Counted from the first letter of the stretch, positions 41,972 to 51,294 are shown. The stretch: 64,000 nucleotides of DNA from RYN-230 sp036509255 (GCA_036509255.1 DATCFY010000079.1:1-64000), one strand, 5' to 3'. The notes: a model not told the origin generated them from the letters alone. Numbers and translations: made by a program.

Positions 41972-43594
41972 GTGGGCATGCCGCCGCGCTGGGCGGCCCG
42001 GTGGTTCCACGCCGGGCGCCCTGACACCAGGGCCGGATCCCGGGACACCGGGAAGGCCCCCTCGCCCGTGACGATCACGAGGGGCGCCGGGCCGCCGGGG
42101 CCGGCCATCCCGGAGGACTTCGCGGGCCTCAGTTTCGAGGTGGGGCCGCTCAACTCGGGCAACGCCGGGGTGAGCGGCTACCTGTTCGACCCGGCCAACG
42201 AGTCGCTCGTCACCCTGTTCCGCACCCTGGGGCTGCGCAGCCTGCGGGTCGGCGGGGGGTCGGTGGACCAGCGCATCCCGGTGGGCACCGGCCCTGACGG
42301 TTTCCGCGGGATCGACAACCTGTTCGCCTTCGCCGCCGAGGTCGGCGCCAGGGTGATTTACACGTTCCGCCTGCTCAACCCGGCCACGGCGCCCGTGGTG
42401 GACCTGAAATCGGTCAACGCGGAGGGCGCCGGGTACATCTGGCGCCACTACCGGGACCAGCTGGCCAGCTTCGCCATCGGCAACGAGCCGGACTGGCACG
42501 ACTTTCACTCCTATGTCGGCCGCCCCCGCGACCCGGCGATCTACGAGGAGGTCTCGGGGGTGCCGGGCAGCGCCTACCCGTCGTTCCTGGCCACCTGGCA
42601 CAGCTTCGCGGACGCGGTCCGGGAGGCGGCGCCCGGCTCGCTCCTGAGCGGCCCGGACACCGGGGCCTACAGCGCGATGACCTGGACGCCTGACCCTGAC
42701 CGGGGCGTGTCCTGGTCGGAGCGGTTCGCCGGCGACGAACGGGACTCGGGCCAGATCACCGACATCACCCAGCATTACTACGTCGGCGGCGGCCCCGGGA
42801 AGACCAGCGCCCAGCAGGCCATCACCAACATGCTGTCGCCCGAATGGGTGCACGGCACCGCGGTCGGATCGCAGCCCCGGGGAACCACGTACACCCCCTA
42901 TCCGTGGTTCTACGAGAACCACCTCGCCCGGGTGGCCGCCGCGGGGGTGCGCTACCGGCTCACCGAGGCCAACGACTACCTCGGCGGCGTGCCGGGCGCC
43001 AGCAATGGGTTCGCGTCCGCCCTGTGGACCCTGGACTTCCTGCACTGGTGGGCCGCGCACGGCGCCGGCGGCGTGAACTTCCACAACAAGCAGTGGCTCG
43101 ACACCGACACGATCGTGCCGGACCCGGGCAACCCCGGGCGCTACGCGACCACCCCGAAGGGGTACGGCATCGCGGCGTTCTCGCTGGGGTCGGCCGGGCA
43201 GGTCAGGCCGGTCGAGATCGCAAACCCCGGCGGCATCAACCTGACCGCCTACGGTGTCAGCGGCGCTGGCCAGGACTACGTGACGATTATCAACAAGACC
43301 CAGGGCGCCGGGGCGTCCGCTGCCGCGGTCACGATCGCCGCGCCCGGGCCGGGGCGGCGGACCGCGGAGGTCATGACGCTCGCCGGCCGGGCGCCGGGGG
43401 ACGCCACGGGGGCCACGGCCACGCTCGGCGGCGCCGCGATTACCGGCGACGTCCCCTGGGCGGGCCAATGGAGCCCGCTGCCTGCCGATCCGCAGGCGGG
43501 AATCACCCTGACGGTCCCGGCGGCCACCGCCGCCGTGGTCCGGATCCGCAGCGGAACGGCTCCCCCCGCTAGCGGAGGCGCAGTCCTGCGATGA
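41972..43594 (+). CDS. GH79-like glycoside hydrolase
   Basis: 540 residues, GTG 41972 (ATG 41978 alternative). GH-A clan barrel with FAGLSFEVGPL, LRTLGLRSLRVGGGS-like sequence FRTLGLRSLRVGGGSVDQRI, FAIGNEPDWHDF (acid/base Glu near 172) and YRLTEANDYLGG (nucleophile Glu near 333), then a C-terminal beta domain (VEIANPGGINLTAYGVSGAG). This matches the GH79 (beta-glucuronidase/heparanase-like) branch found in actinobacteria. No signal peptide follows the chosen start, although the family is usually exported; a start codon upstream could be missed or the N-terminus lost. The GH79 gene overlaps the convergent TetR gene by 26 bases. Confidence 0.85.
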   Translation: MGMPPRWAARWFHAGRPDTRAGSRDTGKAPSPVTITRGAGPPGPAIPEDFAGLSFEVGPLNSGNAGVSGYLFDPANESLVTLFRTLGLRSLRVGGGSVDQRIPVGTGPDGFRGIDNLFAFAAEVGARVIYTFRLLNPATAPVVDLKSVNAEGAGYIWRHYRDQLASFAIGNEPDWHDFHSYVGRPRDPAIYEEVSGVPGSAYPSFLATWHSFADAVREAAPGSLLSGPDTGAYSAMTWTPDPDRGVSWSERFAGDERDSGQITDITQHYYVGGGPGKTSAQQAITNMLSPEWVHGTAVGSQPRGTTYTPYPWFYENHLARVAAAGVRYRLTEANDYLGGVPGASNGFASALWTLDFLHWWAAHGAGGVNFHNKQWLDTDTIVPDPGNPGRYATTPKGYGIAAFSLGSAGQVRPVEIANPGGINLTAYGVSGAGQDYVTIINKTQGAGASAAAVTIAAPGPGRRTAEVMTLAGRAPGDATGATATLGGAAITGDVPWAGQWSPLPADPQAGITLTVPAATAAVVRIRSGTAPPASGGAVLR

Positions 43595-44156
43595 CAAGTC
43601 CGACCATGCGGCGAGCGTCGTAGCGGGGGTTGTTGTCCCCGCCGATGCAGAGATTCCCCACCCCCAGCATCAGTTCGTAGGCATCCGTGTCGAGGAGAAT
43701 GTCGCCTGCCGCGGCCGCCGCATCGAGCAGCTGGGCGCACACGGGTACGAGGCGGTCGAGGAAATAGGCGTGCAGGGTCTCGAAGGCGGCATCGTCCGAC
43801 TGCAGCGCCTTGGCCAGGCCGTGCTTGGTGACCAGGAAGTCGACGAAAAGGTTGATCCACTGCGCCAGGGCGTCGTGCGGTGTGCTGCTGCCGGCCAGCA
43901 GCGCCGGACCGGCCTCAGCACAGGCCTCGACCTGGTGGCGGTAGACGGCGACGATAAGGTCGGCCCGCGTCGGGAAGTGGCGGTAGATCGTGCCCACGCC
44001 GACGCCCGCCTTGGCGGCGATGACGCGCACGGGCACATCGACGCCGGACGTGACGAACGCCGCGGCCGCCGCGTCCAGCAGTGTCTCCTCGTTACGCCGG
44101 GCGTCGGCCCGCTTCCGCGGGGCTGACTGCCCTGTCCCGCTGTCGTGGTCGACCAC
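43569..44156 (-). CDS. TetR-family transcriptional regulator
   Basis: 195 residues. Helix-turn-helix: ARRNEETLLDAAAAAFVTSG, VDVPVRVIAAKAGVGVGTIY, RHFPTRADLIVAVYRHQVEA; the C-terminal helical domain (residues 75-195) resembles the SACE_7040-type ligand domain. Divergent from the LLM oxidoreductase gene across an intergenic region with a perfect 15-bp palindrome, so it most likely represses both genes and responds to a substrate of the oxidoreductase. Confidence 0.93.
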   Translation of the reverse strand: MVDHDSGTGQSAPRKRADARRNEETLLDAAAAAFVTSGVDVPVRVIAAKAGVGVGTIYRHFPTRADLIVAVYRHQVEACAEAGPALLAGSSTPHDALAQWINLFVDFLVTKHGLAKALQSDDAAFETLHAYFLDRLVPVCAQLLDAAAAAGDILLDTDAYELMLGVGNLCIGGDNNPRYDARRMVGLVIAGLRLR

Positions 44157-44189
44157 TGCGCCGCTGTCCCCGTCTCCCCGGTTGGCAAA

Positions 44190-44230
44190 CGGAACCGTGT
44201 TCCGTATGCTGGTAGCGGAACATTGATCCG
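44190..44230. promoter_or_regulatory. TetR operator pair
   Basis: CGGAACCGTGTTCCG at 44190-44204 is a perfect inverted repeat (6-bp arms, 3-base centre). A second weaker site, CGGAACATTGATCCG, lies at 44216-44230, with 26 bp between centres, about two and a half helical turns. They sit between TetR (start 44156) and the LLM gene (start 44306). Confidence 0.65.
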
Positions 44231-44305
44231 TTTATTCAGGATGCCAGAACGGCGAGCCAGAACCAAGCCACACCGCAAGCTTGCTTCACCGAGAGGACGA
44301 ACCCC

Positions 44306-45181
44306 ATGACGCAAACACCCCGGCCTCGTTTCGGGATCGCGACCGCCCCGCAGAACGTCGACTACTCCGACATCCTGCGGGTCTGGCGCGAGGCGGACAC
44401 TATCGCGGAGATCGAGCATGCGTGGCTGTTCGATCACCTCATGCCGATCGGCGGCGATCCAAGCGGGCCGGTCTTCGAAGGCTGGACCCTGCTCTCGGCC
44501 CTCGCCGCACAGACCCAGCGACTGCGCCTCGGCCTGCTCGTGACCAGCAACCGCTTCCGGCCGCCCGCGATGCTGGCCAAGATCGCCGCGACCGTCGACA
44601 TCGTCTCCGGCGGGCGGCTCGACTTCGGTATCGGCGCAGGTTCACGACCCAGCCTTCCTATGGCCCGGCGCGAGTACGACGCAAACGGCCTGCCCTTCCA
44701 CGACGCCGCCTACGCCGTGGGAAGCCTCGCCGAAGCGTGCACAGTGATCCGGCGGCTGTGGACCGAGACCGAGCCGTTCGACTTCCCGGGCACCTACGTC
44801 CAGCTCACCGGGGCGTTCGGCAATCCCAAACCCGTCCAGCGCCCCTACCCGCCGATCCTCATCGGCGGACGCTCGGCCCCCGTGCTCCGGGTGGTCGCCG
44901 AGCACGCCGACCTGTGGAACATCCCCGGCGGCGACATCGGCGACGTCATCAGCCGCAGCATGCTGCTGGACCGCTACTGCGCCGAGATCGGCCGCGACCC
45001 CGCCGCCGTCACCCGCTCGATCCACCTGTCAGTCTCCTACGACCAGCCCAGCAGCACCCGGGACGCGATCCGCGAAGCGATCGACGCCGGCTTCCAGCAC
45101 ATCGTCCTCGGACTGCCAGCGCCCTTCCCGGCCAGCGCCGCACAGTGGGTCACCGACGAACTCATCATCCCGTCGGCCTAG
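44306..45181 (+). CDS. LLM-class F420-dependent oxidoreductase
   Basis: 291 residues. RFGIATAPQNVDYSDILRVW, HAWLFDHLMPIGGDPSGPVF, LRLGLLVTSNRFRPPAMLAK, VDIVSGGRLDFGIGAGSRPS and YPPILIGGRSAPVLRVVAEH are the signatures of F420-dependent luciferase-like oxidoreductases (TIGR03560-type). Cytosolic. Controlled by the divergent TetR (inference from the operator). The CGAGAGGACG sequence upstream of ATG 44306 is a fair ribosome-binding site. The 3' end overlaps the convergent membrane-sensor gene by 4 bases. Confidence 0.93.
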   Translation: MTQTPRPRFGIATAPQNVDYSDILRVWREADTIAEIEHAWLFDHLMPIGGDPSGPVFEGWTLLSALAAQTQRLRLGLLVTSNRFRPPAMLAKIAATVDIVSGGRLDFGIGAGSRPSLPMARREYDANGLPFHDAAYAVGSLAEACTVIRRLWTETEPFDFPGTYVQLTGAFGNPKPVQRPYPPILIGGRSAPVLRVVAEHADLWNIPGGDIGDVISRSMLLDRYCAEIGRDPAAVTRSIHLSVSYDQPSSTRDAIREAIDAGFQHIVLGLPAPFPASAAQWVTDELIIPSA

Positions 45182-46503
45182 GAGCGCGTTCTGATCCACA
45201 CCGATAGGTGTGCGGGCTCCAGGGCCTTGTGTACGGCACTGGCCAGATCATCCCGGAGTGAGTCAAGGTCAACGACGTCTTTCAGCTGCGCCGCGAAGAC
45301 CGCCACGGTCGCCTCCGCGTCGTAGCGGGCCCGGTTGAACCGCCCGTCCACCACGCGCTGCACCCGCCGCCGCAGCGGGTTGAACAGCGCCGCCGCTGCC
45401 AGCGTCGAGGTGGCCACCGCCACCGTGCTATGGAACGACAGAACCCGGGTAGCCAGCAGCACCAGGCCCGCATAGACACCGACCAGCAGCCCGGTCACGA
45501 TCGCATAGGCGAGTGTGCGGGAGATGATCCGGTCGATGTCGTAGAGCCGGTACTTGAGGATCGCGATGGTCACCGCCGCTGGGATGCCGAGCATCGCGAA
45601 GAGCCCCATTGGCGTATACGCGACGGTGGTTAGCCAGGACTGGCCGACTGCGATGCCTAGCAGGGCGAAGAGCAGGCTGACGACCAACGCCATGGCGGTC
45701 AGGGCGAGCCACTTGACCTGCTGCCGCAGCAACTGGTCACCAGCCCGGTACCGGATCACGAGCGAGACCAGCGCGGCCGCCAGGAACGCCGCGAGCGCTA
45801 CGAAAAGCCGGCCGAACGTGCCGATGAGCAGGCTACCCAGCACCGGCCCGGGATTCTCCGCACCCAGCGGATTCGGGATGAACAGCGAGGCCCCGCCGGG
45901 GGCGGGCAGCGCCACCAGCCCCGGGTGCACGGCCAGGCCGGCCGTGGCCAGGCAGGCCAGCAGCAAGCCCGCCACCGCGACCGGACGCCAGCGCCGCGAC
46001 GGCAGCGTCCCCGTCGGGAACAGCAGGAACATGAACGCGATGGTGAACACGGTAGGAGCGAAGCTGCCCTGCGCGAGCGCGCCCACCTGCGTGGCCGCCG
46101 GGAGCGACCCGGGAAACGTCTTGATCCCGGTCACCGCGTAGATCGAAGCGAGCGCGAGGAACGCCGATGCCGCGCCCTCGCCCAGCATGATCCAGCCGAT
46201 GGCGTTGCCCGCGCGGCGGACGATGAGTGCACCGAGCGTGGCATAGGCCGCGGCCGACGCCGTTTCGCCCAGGTTGGTGACCAGGTCGCCGTGCGCCAGG
46301 CCGCCCGCCGCGACGATGGTCATGGCCGCCCCGGCGAGGGCGGCCAGCACAATCATGGCCCACAGTGCGATAAGGGCACCCGCCGCCCGCCGCGGTCCCG
46401 AGGCGGCTTTGCGGTCCGGCGCGGTCTGGGTGCCCGCGCCCGTCATCCTGCCCCCGTCGTCGGTGACCTGCGGCGTGACGTCGCCTGCAGGCGGCTTCAC
46501 CAT
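45178..46503 (-). CDS. Membrane sensor-like protein resembling a histidine kinase N-terminus
   Basis: 441 residues from ATG 46503. Eight to nine membrane helices (ALIALWAMIVLAALAGAAMT, SFAPTVFTIAFMFLLFPTGT, VAVAGLLLACLATAGLAVHP, LFVALAAFLAAALVSLVIRY, LTAMALVVSLLFALLGIAVG and MGLFAMLGIPAAVTIAILKY), then YDIDRIISRTLAYAIVTGLL, FNPLRRRVQRVVDGRFNRAR and a short cytoplasmic end. This is the membrane/linker part of the actinobacterial histidine kinases that carry a GAF and ATPase domain after the NRARYDAE segment; those domains are absent here and the frame ends with a stop after SVWIRTRS. It could be a stand-alone sensor or a truncated kinase. Confidence 0.8.
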   Translation of the reverse strand: MVKPPAGDVTPQVTDDGGRMTGAGTQTAPDRKAASGPRRAAGALIALWAMIVLAALAGAAMTIVAAGGLAHGDLVTNLGETASAAAYATLGALIVRRAGNAIGWIMLGEGAASAFLALASIYAVTGIKTFPGSLPAATQVGALAQGSFAPTVFTIAFMFLLFPTGTLPSRRWRPVAVAGLLLACLATAGLAVHPGLVALPAPGGASLFIPNPLGAENPGPVLGSLLIGTFGRLFVALAAFLAAALVSLVIRYRAGDQLLRQQVKWLALTAMALVVSLLFALLGIAVGQSWLTTVAYTPMGLFAMLGIPAAVTIAILKYRLYDIDRIISRTLAYAIVTGLLVGVYAGLVLLATRVLSFHSTVAVATSTLAAAALFNPLRRRVQRVVDGRFNRARYDAEATVAVFAAQLKDVVDLDSLRDDLASAVHKALEPAHLSVWIRTRS

Positions 46504-46537
46504 GGAGCAACAGTAAGTCCCGTTCGTTCCGGGAACG

Positions 46538-47797
46538 TTACCGCCGCTCGGTACGGAACCCCTCAGCCAGGCCGCTGCTGCCAAGCACCTCGCGGGCGGC
46601 CCGCTCGCCGGACCGCAGGGCTCCTTCCATCAGGCCCGCCCAGTCGCCGGAGGTGTGCTCGCCGGCGAAGTGGACCCGGCCGGCCGGGGCGGCGAGGAGT
46701 TCCTCGTCACCGTCAGCCACCGCGACCGTCAGGGCGGAGTACGACTCACCGGCCCAGGGGTCGTCGTTCCAGGTGGTGAGCATGGCCCGGGCCACGTCCA
46801 GCGCCAGTTCGCCGCGGAGCGCCGCGACGCGGGACGCCCAGGTCGCGGCCCCGTCCGCGACGGCCAGGGCGGCCAGGCCCTCCGCGGTACCGCCGAAGGC
46901 GTGCAGGACGGGCTGAACCTGCCCGGTGGCGTCGGCCGCGGTCCAGGTCCAGAACTTCCCCGGCACGCTCTGCACGGCTGAGGGGTCCGCCGCGCGGGTG
47001 AGTGGCACGTGCAGCTTGGCGTTGTGCGCCAGGCCCGCGCGCAGCCAGGCGCGCCGGACGGGGTCAGCGACCGGCGGTGAGAAGGACAGGCCCCGCAGCA
47101 CGGCCATCGGCACCGCGACGATCACCGCGTCGCCCGCGGCTTCGCCGCCGTCCGTGCGGACCCGCACGCCCCGGTCATCGTGCTGGATGGACCGCACCGG
47201 GGTGTTCACCCGCACCGCTGTCCCCAGACGGGCGGCCAGCCCGTGCGCGACTCCCTGGTTACCACCCGCCACCCGCCAGGTCGGTCGGCGCTCGAACCCT
47301 CCGGTGACGTCGCTGACCGCCGCGGCGGCGAGCACTCCCGCGCCGACGCCGTTGGTGGCCTCAACCCGGGACAGGTACGCGGCCAGCGCCGCGGAATCCT
47401 CCCAGCCCGCCACCACCTGCGCCAGCGACGTGCCCGGCGCCGCCCGGGCCGAGGCGGCCGCCACCGCGGCCGCACAGCGGGCCACATCCTGATCCCCGTG
47501 CTGATCCGTACCTACCGGCCCGCCACGGTACTCCCGCTGGTAGTACGACATGACCGTGTCCGCCAGGCCCAGGCCCAGGTCGGTCACCACCGCCCGCATC
47601 ACGTCGTAGCCGTCCAGCACGAACTCCGCGCCCCGCTCGATGACCGTGCGGGGATCACCGGGGATGAGTTCCTGAGACCATACGCGGCCGCCGACCCGGT
47701 TCCGGGCCTCCAGCACCACCACCTCATGGCCCGCCTGGACGAGCCGGTACGCCGCCATCAGGCCAGCGAACCCGGCTCCCGCCACCACGACCCGCAT
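46538..47797 (-). CDS. Flavin monoamine oxidase
   Basis: 419 residues from ATG 47797. VVVAGAGFAGLMAAYRLVQA (residues 3-22, GxGxxG for FAD), VVVLEARNRVGGRVWSQEL, RGAEFVLDGYD, WRVAGGNQGVAHGLAARLG, DAVIVAVPMAVLRGLSFSPP and the C-terminal GRVHFAGEHTSGDWAGLMEG FAD-binding motif are complete. It oxidises amines (polyamines or amino acids) with O2; substrate unknown. No signal peptide. The next gene upstream on the same strand ends 41 bases away, so co-transcription is possible. Confidence 0.93.
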   Translation of the reverse strand: MRVVVAGAGFAGLMAAYRLVQAGHEVVVLEARNRVGGRVWSQELIPGDPRTVIERGAEFVLDGYDVMRAVVTDLGLGLADTVMSYYQREYRGGPVGTDQHGDQDVARCAAAVAAASARAAPGTSLAQVVAGWEDSAALAAYLSRVEATNGVGAGVLAAAAVSDVTGGFERRPTWRVAGGNQGVAHGLAARLGTAVRVNTPVRSIQHDDRGVRVRTDGGEAAGDAVIVAVPMAVLRGLSFSPPVADPVRRAWLRAGLAHNAKLHVPLTRAADPSAVQSVPGKFWTWTAADATGQVQPVLHAFGGTAEGLAALAVADGAATWASRVAALRGELALDVARAMLTTWNDDPWAGESYSALTVAVADGDEELLAAPAGRVHFAGEHTSGDWAGLMEGALRSGERAAREVLGSSGLAEGFRTERR

Positions 47798-47838
47798 CCC
47801 TGCTCCCGCCGGTGCTCGATCCGCTCGACGCGGCGCGA

Positions 47839-48480
47839 CTACGGCACCCGCGCGACAGCCTTCTGCGCTTCGGACTCCATGTCGGCCGCGCTCGGCGGGA
47901 CATGGCCCAGCAGCGTGTCCTGGAAGGCCAGGAAGGTGGAGCCCTTCAGGAGGTAGATCCCGCTGAAGCCGATCGTATGCCCGGCGACGCTGGTGGAGCC
48001 GTAGACGGTGGCCGCGCGATCCGCCAGGCCGGGCACGTTCTGGGTCTTCAGGGACAGGCTTATCCCGGCCGGCAGCTTCTTGTTGACCAGAGCCTGCGCC
48101 TGGGCCTGCGCCTTCGACCAGTCCGCCTGCGCGACCGCGGGGGTCGCGTCCTGCCCGACCTCGACCGTGAACACGTTCGTGGTCTCGGATCCGTAGACGC
48201 ACCGCTTCCCGTCCTGGCCGCTGGATTCTTCCTTCCCGGCCCCGTAGGAGGTGCCGGCCAGGGAGGAGGCCTCGGCGCTGGTGACTAGCTGGCAGGGATC
48301 GAGCGAGGTTGCCGCCGCCGAGCTCGCCCCCGCTGAGCTCGGGGCGGCTGCCGCTGAGGTGGGAGCCGATGGCGTGGTCGCGCTGGCGGCCTGCGACGAC
48401 GCGGTCGTAGCCGGTGAGCTGCAGGCGGCCAGCAGCAGTCCGGAAGCAATGATGGTGAAGGTCGCTGCGGTGCGCCGCAT
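47839..48480 (-). CDS. DUF3558-like lipoprotein
   Basis: 213 residues from ATG 48480 with GGAGAGA upstream. Signal peptide TAATFTIIASGLLLAACSSP includes a lipobox (LAAC), then a 35-residue Ala/Ser/Thr linker. The mature domain LDPCQLVTSAEASSLAGTSY, KRCVYGSETTNVFTVEVGQD and AGHTIGFSGIYLLKGSTFLA, with a disulfide-able Cys pair, fits the DUF3558/Sensor_TM1 type of extracellular actinobacterial lipoproteins. The rest of the long upstream reading frame is not coding. Confidence 0.85.
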   Translation of the reverse strand: MRRTAATFTIIASGLLLAACSSPATTASSQAASATTPSAPTSAAAAPSSAGASSAAATSLDPCQLVTSAEASSLAGTSYGAGKEESSGQDGKRCVYGSETTNVFTVEVGQDATPAVAQADWSKAQAQAQALVNKKLPAGISLSLKTQNVPGLADRAATVYGSTSVAGHTIGFSGIYLLKGSTFLAFQDTLLGHVPPSAADMESEAQKAVARVP

Positions 48481-48586
48481 GGCGTGTCTCTCCTCGGTCC
48501 GGGAAGCGTGCGGGTCTGTCGCGGACGCCCGCGACGGAGAGGATTGAACGCGACGGCGGCCGGCCCACGCATCCGTAGCCGCTACG

Positions 48587-48615
48587 TAGACCAGGTGCGC
48601 CAATACCGGTATGGT
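48587..48615 (+). promoter_or_regulatory. Promoter with start codon 6 bases after the -10 box
   Basis: TAGACC (48587-48592) and TATGGT (48610-48615) are 17 bases apart; the GTG start at 48622 follows by 6 bases. No Shine-Dalgarno sequence is present, so the regulator mRNA may begin at the start codon (leaderless). Confidence 0.5.
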
Positions 48616-48621
48616 GCGCGC

Positions 48622-51240
48622 GTGGCCAGCAGGTGGCCCTTTGTCGGGCGCGCGGGCGTGCTGGCCCGGGCCGAAGCGATCTTTGCGTCCCATGCTGGCG
48701 TGCTCCTGCTGGGCGAGGCCGGCATCGGCAAGACGGCGCTGGCCCGGCGCCTGGCCGAGCGGGCGGCCCGCGAGGGCATGGCGGTGATCCAGGTCGTCGG
48801 CCGCGCGGTCTCCAGCGGTGCGCCGTTCGAGGCGTTCGCAGGCGTGCTGACCAGCGAGGGATCCCCGGGGCCTGCGCCGGGCGGCAGCGGGCAGGTGACG
48901 GCGGCCGACGTCGCGGCCCGGGTAGCGGCGGCCGCAGACGGCGCCCGGCTGCTGGTCGTGGTCGATGACGTCGACCTGCTCGACGACGGCTCGGCCCGGG
49001 TGCTGCTGCACCTGGCCAGCGCCGGCGCCCTGGTGGTCGCCACCGCCCGGTCGGCACCGCTGCCCGGCCTGGTGGAGGCGCTGTGGCGCGACGGTCACTG
49101 CGAGCGGATCGAGCTGGCCGGGCTGACTGACGACGAGGCCGGTGAACTGCTGGAGACCGTGCTGGGTGCCCCGGCGGACCTCGCGGCGACCGCCGCGTTC
49201 GTACGGCGGGCCCAGGGCAACCCCTTGCTGCTGCGCGAGCTGGTCCAGACGGCGCTGCAGCGCTCGGTCCTGGTCCGCCGCGGACCGGCCTGGGTTCTGG
49301 CCGGTGAGCCGCCACTCAGCGGTGGGGTACGCGACCTCGTCGCGGCCCGGCTGGCCGGCACCGGCGACGCTGAGCGGGCCGCCCTGGAGACGGTGGCCGC
49401 CGGCGAACCACTTCCCGCAGAGGTGGCGCTGGCCGTGGTCGGCGAATCGGTGCTGATCGCGCTGGAAGAGGCCCGTCTCATCACCGTCCGCCCCGGGCTG
49501 GCCGGGGCCGAGGTCGCCGCGGCCCACCCGCTGTACGGTGAGGTGCTCCGGGCGGACCTGCCGGTGCTGCGGCTCCGCCGGCTCCGGCTCGCCCTGGCCG
49601 GGGCCCTGGAGACCGCGGGACAGCCGGGCCCGCACGACCTCGTCCGGGCGGCCAGCTGGCGGCTGGACAGCGGGCAGGGCGACGATCCGCAACGGCTGCT
49701 GGCGGCGGCCCGCGCCGCGCGCGCCATCAGCCTCGAGACGGCCGAGCGCCTGGCCCGGCACGCCCACGAGTCGCACCGGTCGCTGCCCGCCACGCTGCTC
49801 CTCGCCGAGATCCTGACCCATACCGGCCGGGGCGGCGATGCGGCCACGGTGCTCGCCGGGCTGCCACCAGACTCACTCACGCCCGCTGACCGGGAAGCGC
49901 TCACCTACTGTGCCGCTGTCGGCCAGGGCCTGCAGTCCGGCGACACGAGCGGCGGCGCGGAACTCGTAGCCGCTCTGGCCACGGGGGATCCGGCGGCCAG
50001 CCGCTATCTGCAGGCACTGCACGCGTCGATGCTCACGTTCGACGCCCGCCTGAACGACGGGCTCGTGATCGGGCTGCCCATCATGATCGACCGGCAGCTG
50101 CCCCCGGAGACGCGCGCGATCGCCGCGCTGGCCGCGGTGGGGGCCGAGTACTGGCTCGGGCACACGCTGGACGCCGTGGCCCACGCCGACCAACTCGCCG
50201 CCGTCACAACCACCCCCGCGGCGCGGCAGGCGGTTCCCTACGCGGCCGGGTCGATCGAGCTCGTCGCCATCTGCGCCCTGCTCGAGCAGGGCAACCTCGG
50301 CCAGGCCGAGCAGCGCGGCGACCGGATGCGCCGCGATGCCGCCGCGACCCACGACCCGTTCGCCGGGCCGCGAGCCGAGTACTGTCTCGGCCGGGTGGCC
50401 CTGGCCCGCGGGAAGGCCGGGACCGCCGTGCGGCGGCTGCAGCGCTGCCTGGCCGCGGTCAGCCCGTTCGACCAGTTCATCATCCGGCACCTGAACTCGG
50501 TGCTGGCCCGCGCCGCGGCCACCACCGGAGATCTCGGCACCGCGAGGGCCGCGCTGGAGGCCGGGGCGGAGCAGCCGCGGATGAAGCCCTACGAGCCGGA
50601 ATGGGAGCTGGCCGAAGCCGCGGTCCTGGCCGCTGAGCTGCGCATGGACGAGGCGGCCGACCGTGCCGCGTGGGCGGCGGGCGTCGCCGCGGACCTCCAG
50701 GAGTGGAACGTGGTCCTGGCCGGCTATCACGACGCCGCGCGGTACGGCGCCGCCGCGCACGTCCTGGTCCCGATGCGCGAGGCTGCGGCCCGCGTCGACG
50801 GCGCGCTGGCCGGGCTGCTCGTCGGCCACGCCGCTGCCCTGGCTGGCAAAGACCCCGCCGCGCTCGACGCGGCAGCCCGCCGGTTCCAGGGCATCGGAAC
50901 CATGCTGTTCGCGGCGGAGGCCGCCGCCGAAGCCGCCCTCGGTCACGCTGCTGGCGGGGATCGCCGCGCCGCCCGGGCCAGCGGACAGCGCTCCGCCGAG
51001 CACCGCGCGACCTGCGAAGGCGCGATCTCACCCTGGCTGGCCGGGGCGCTCAGCGCGATACCACTGACCCCACGGGAACGGCAGATCGCTGCTCTCGCCG
51101 CCGGTGGCCACACCGACCTGGCCATCGCCGCCCGGCTGCACATCTCCACCCGCACGGTGCAGACCCATCTCGCCCACGTCTACGCCAAGCTGGGCATCAA
51201 CCGGCGTGCCGACCTGGCCAGCCAGCTCAGTGATGAGTGA
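48622..51240 (+). CDS. AAA-ATPase LuxR-family (LAL) transcriptional regulator
   Basis: 872 residues from GTG 48622. Walker A LGEAGIGKTALARRLAERAA (31-38 GEAGIGKT), Walker B RLLVVVDDVDLLDDGSARVL near 110, VATARSAPLPGLVEALWRDG, then a long TPR-like helical body, and a C-terminal LuxR DNA-binding domain LTPRERQIAALAAGGHTDLA with ISTRTVQTHLAHVYAKLGIN. Shorter than the gene at 33476 and not closely related to it. Ends close to the convergent cytochrome P450 gene; the P450 operon is a possible but unproven target. Confidence 0.95.
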   Translation: MASRWPFVGRAGVLARAEAIFASHAGVLLLGEAGIGKTALARRLAERAAREGMAVIQVVGRAVSSGAPFEAFAGVLTSEGSPGPAPGGSGQVTAADVAARVAAAADGARLLVVVDDVDLLDDGSARVLLHLASAGALVVATARSAPLPGLVEALWRDGHCERIELAGLTDDEAGELLETVLGAPADLAATAAFVRRAQGNPLLLRELVQTALQRSVLVRRGPAWVLAGEPPLSGGVRDLVAARLAGTGDAERAALETVAAGEPLPAEVALAVVGESVLIALEEARLITVRPGLAGAEVAAAHPLYGEVLRADLPVLRLRRLRLALAGALETAGQPGPHDLVRAASWRLDSGQGDDPQRLLAAARAARAISLETAERLARHAHESHRSLPATLLLAEILTHTGRGGDAATVLAGLPPDSLTPADREALTYCAAVGQGLQSGDTSGGAELVAALATGDPAASRYLQALHASMLTFDARLNDGLVIGLPIMIDRQLPPETRAIAALAAVGAEYWLGHTLDAVAHADQLAAVTTTPAARQAVPYAAGSIELVAICALLEQGNLGQAEQRGDRMRRDAAATHDPFAGPRAEYCLGRVALARGKAGTAVRRLQRCLAAVSPFDQFIIRHLNSVLARAAATTGDLGTARAALEAGAEQPRMKPYEPEWELAEAAVLAAELRMDEAADRAAWAAGVAADLQEWNVVLAGYHDAARYGAAAHVLVPMREAAARVDGALAGLLVGHAAALAGKDPAALDAAARRFQGIGTMLFAAEAAAEAALGHAAGGDRRAARASGQRSAEHRATCEGAISPWLAGALSAIPLTPRERQIAALAAGGHTDLAIAARLHISTRTVQTHLAHVYAKLGINRRADLASQLSDE

Positions 51241-51294
51241 GCCGATGAGTGAGCCGCCGGCCCGCCAGGACCCGGCTGGGAGGCGCGCGTTCGG

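Noticed and set aside
41849..43597. A 582-codon minus-strand frame opposite the GH79-like gene
   Set aside because: Antisense shadow of the GH79-like gene, with no recognisable domains.
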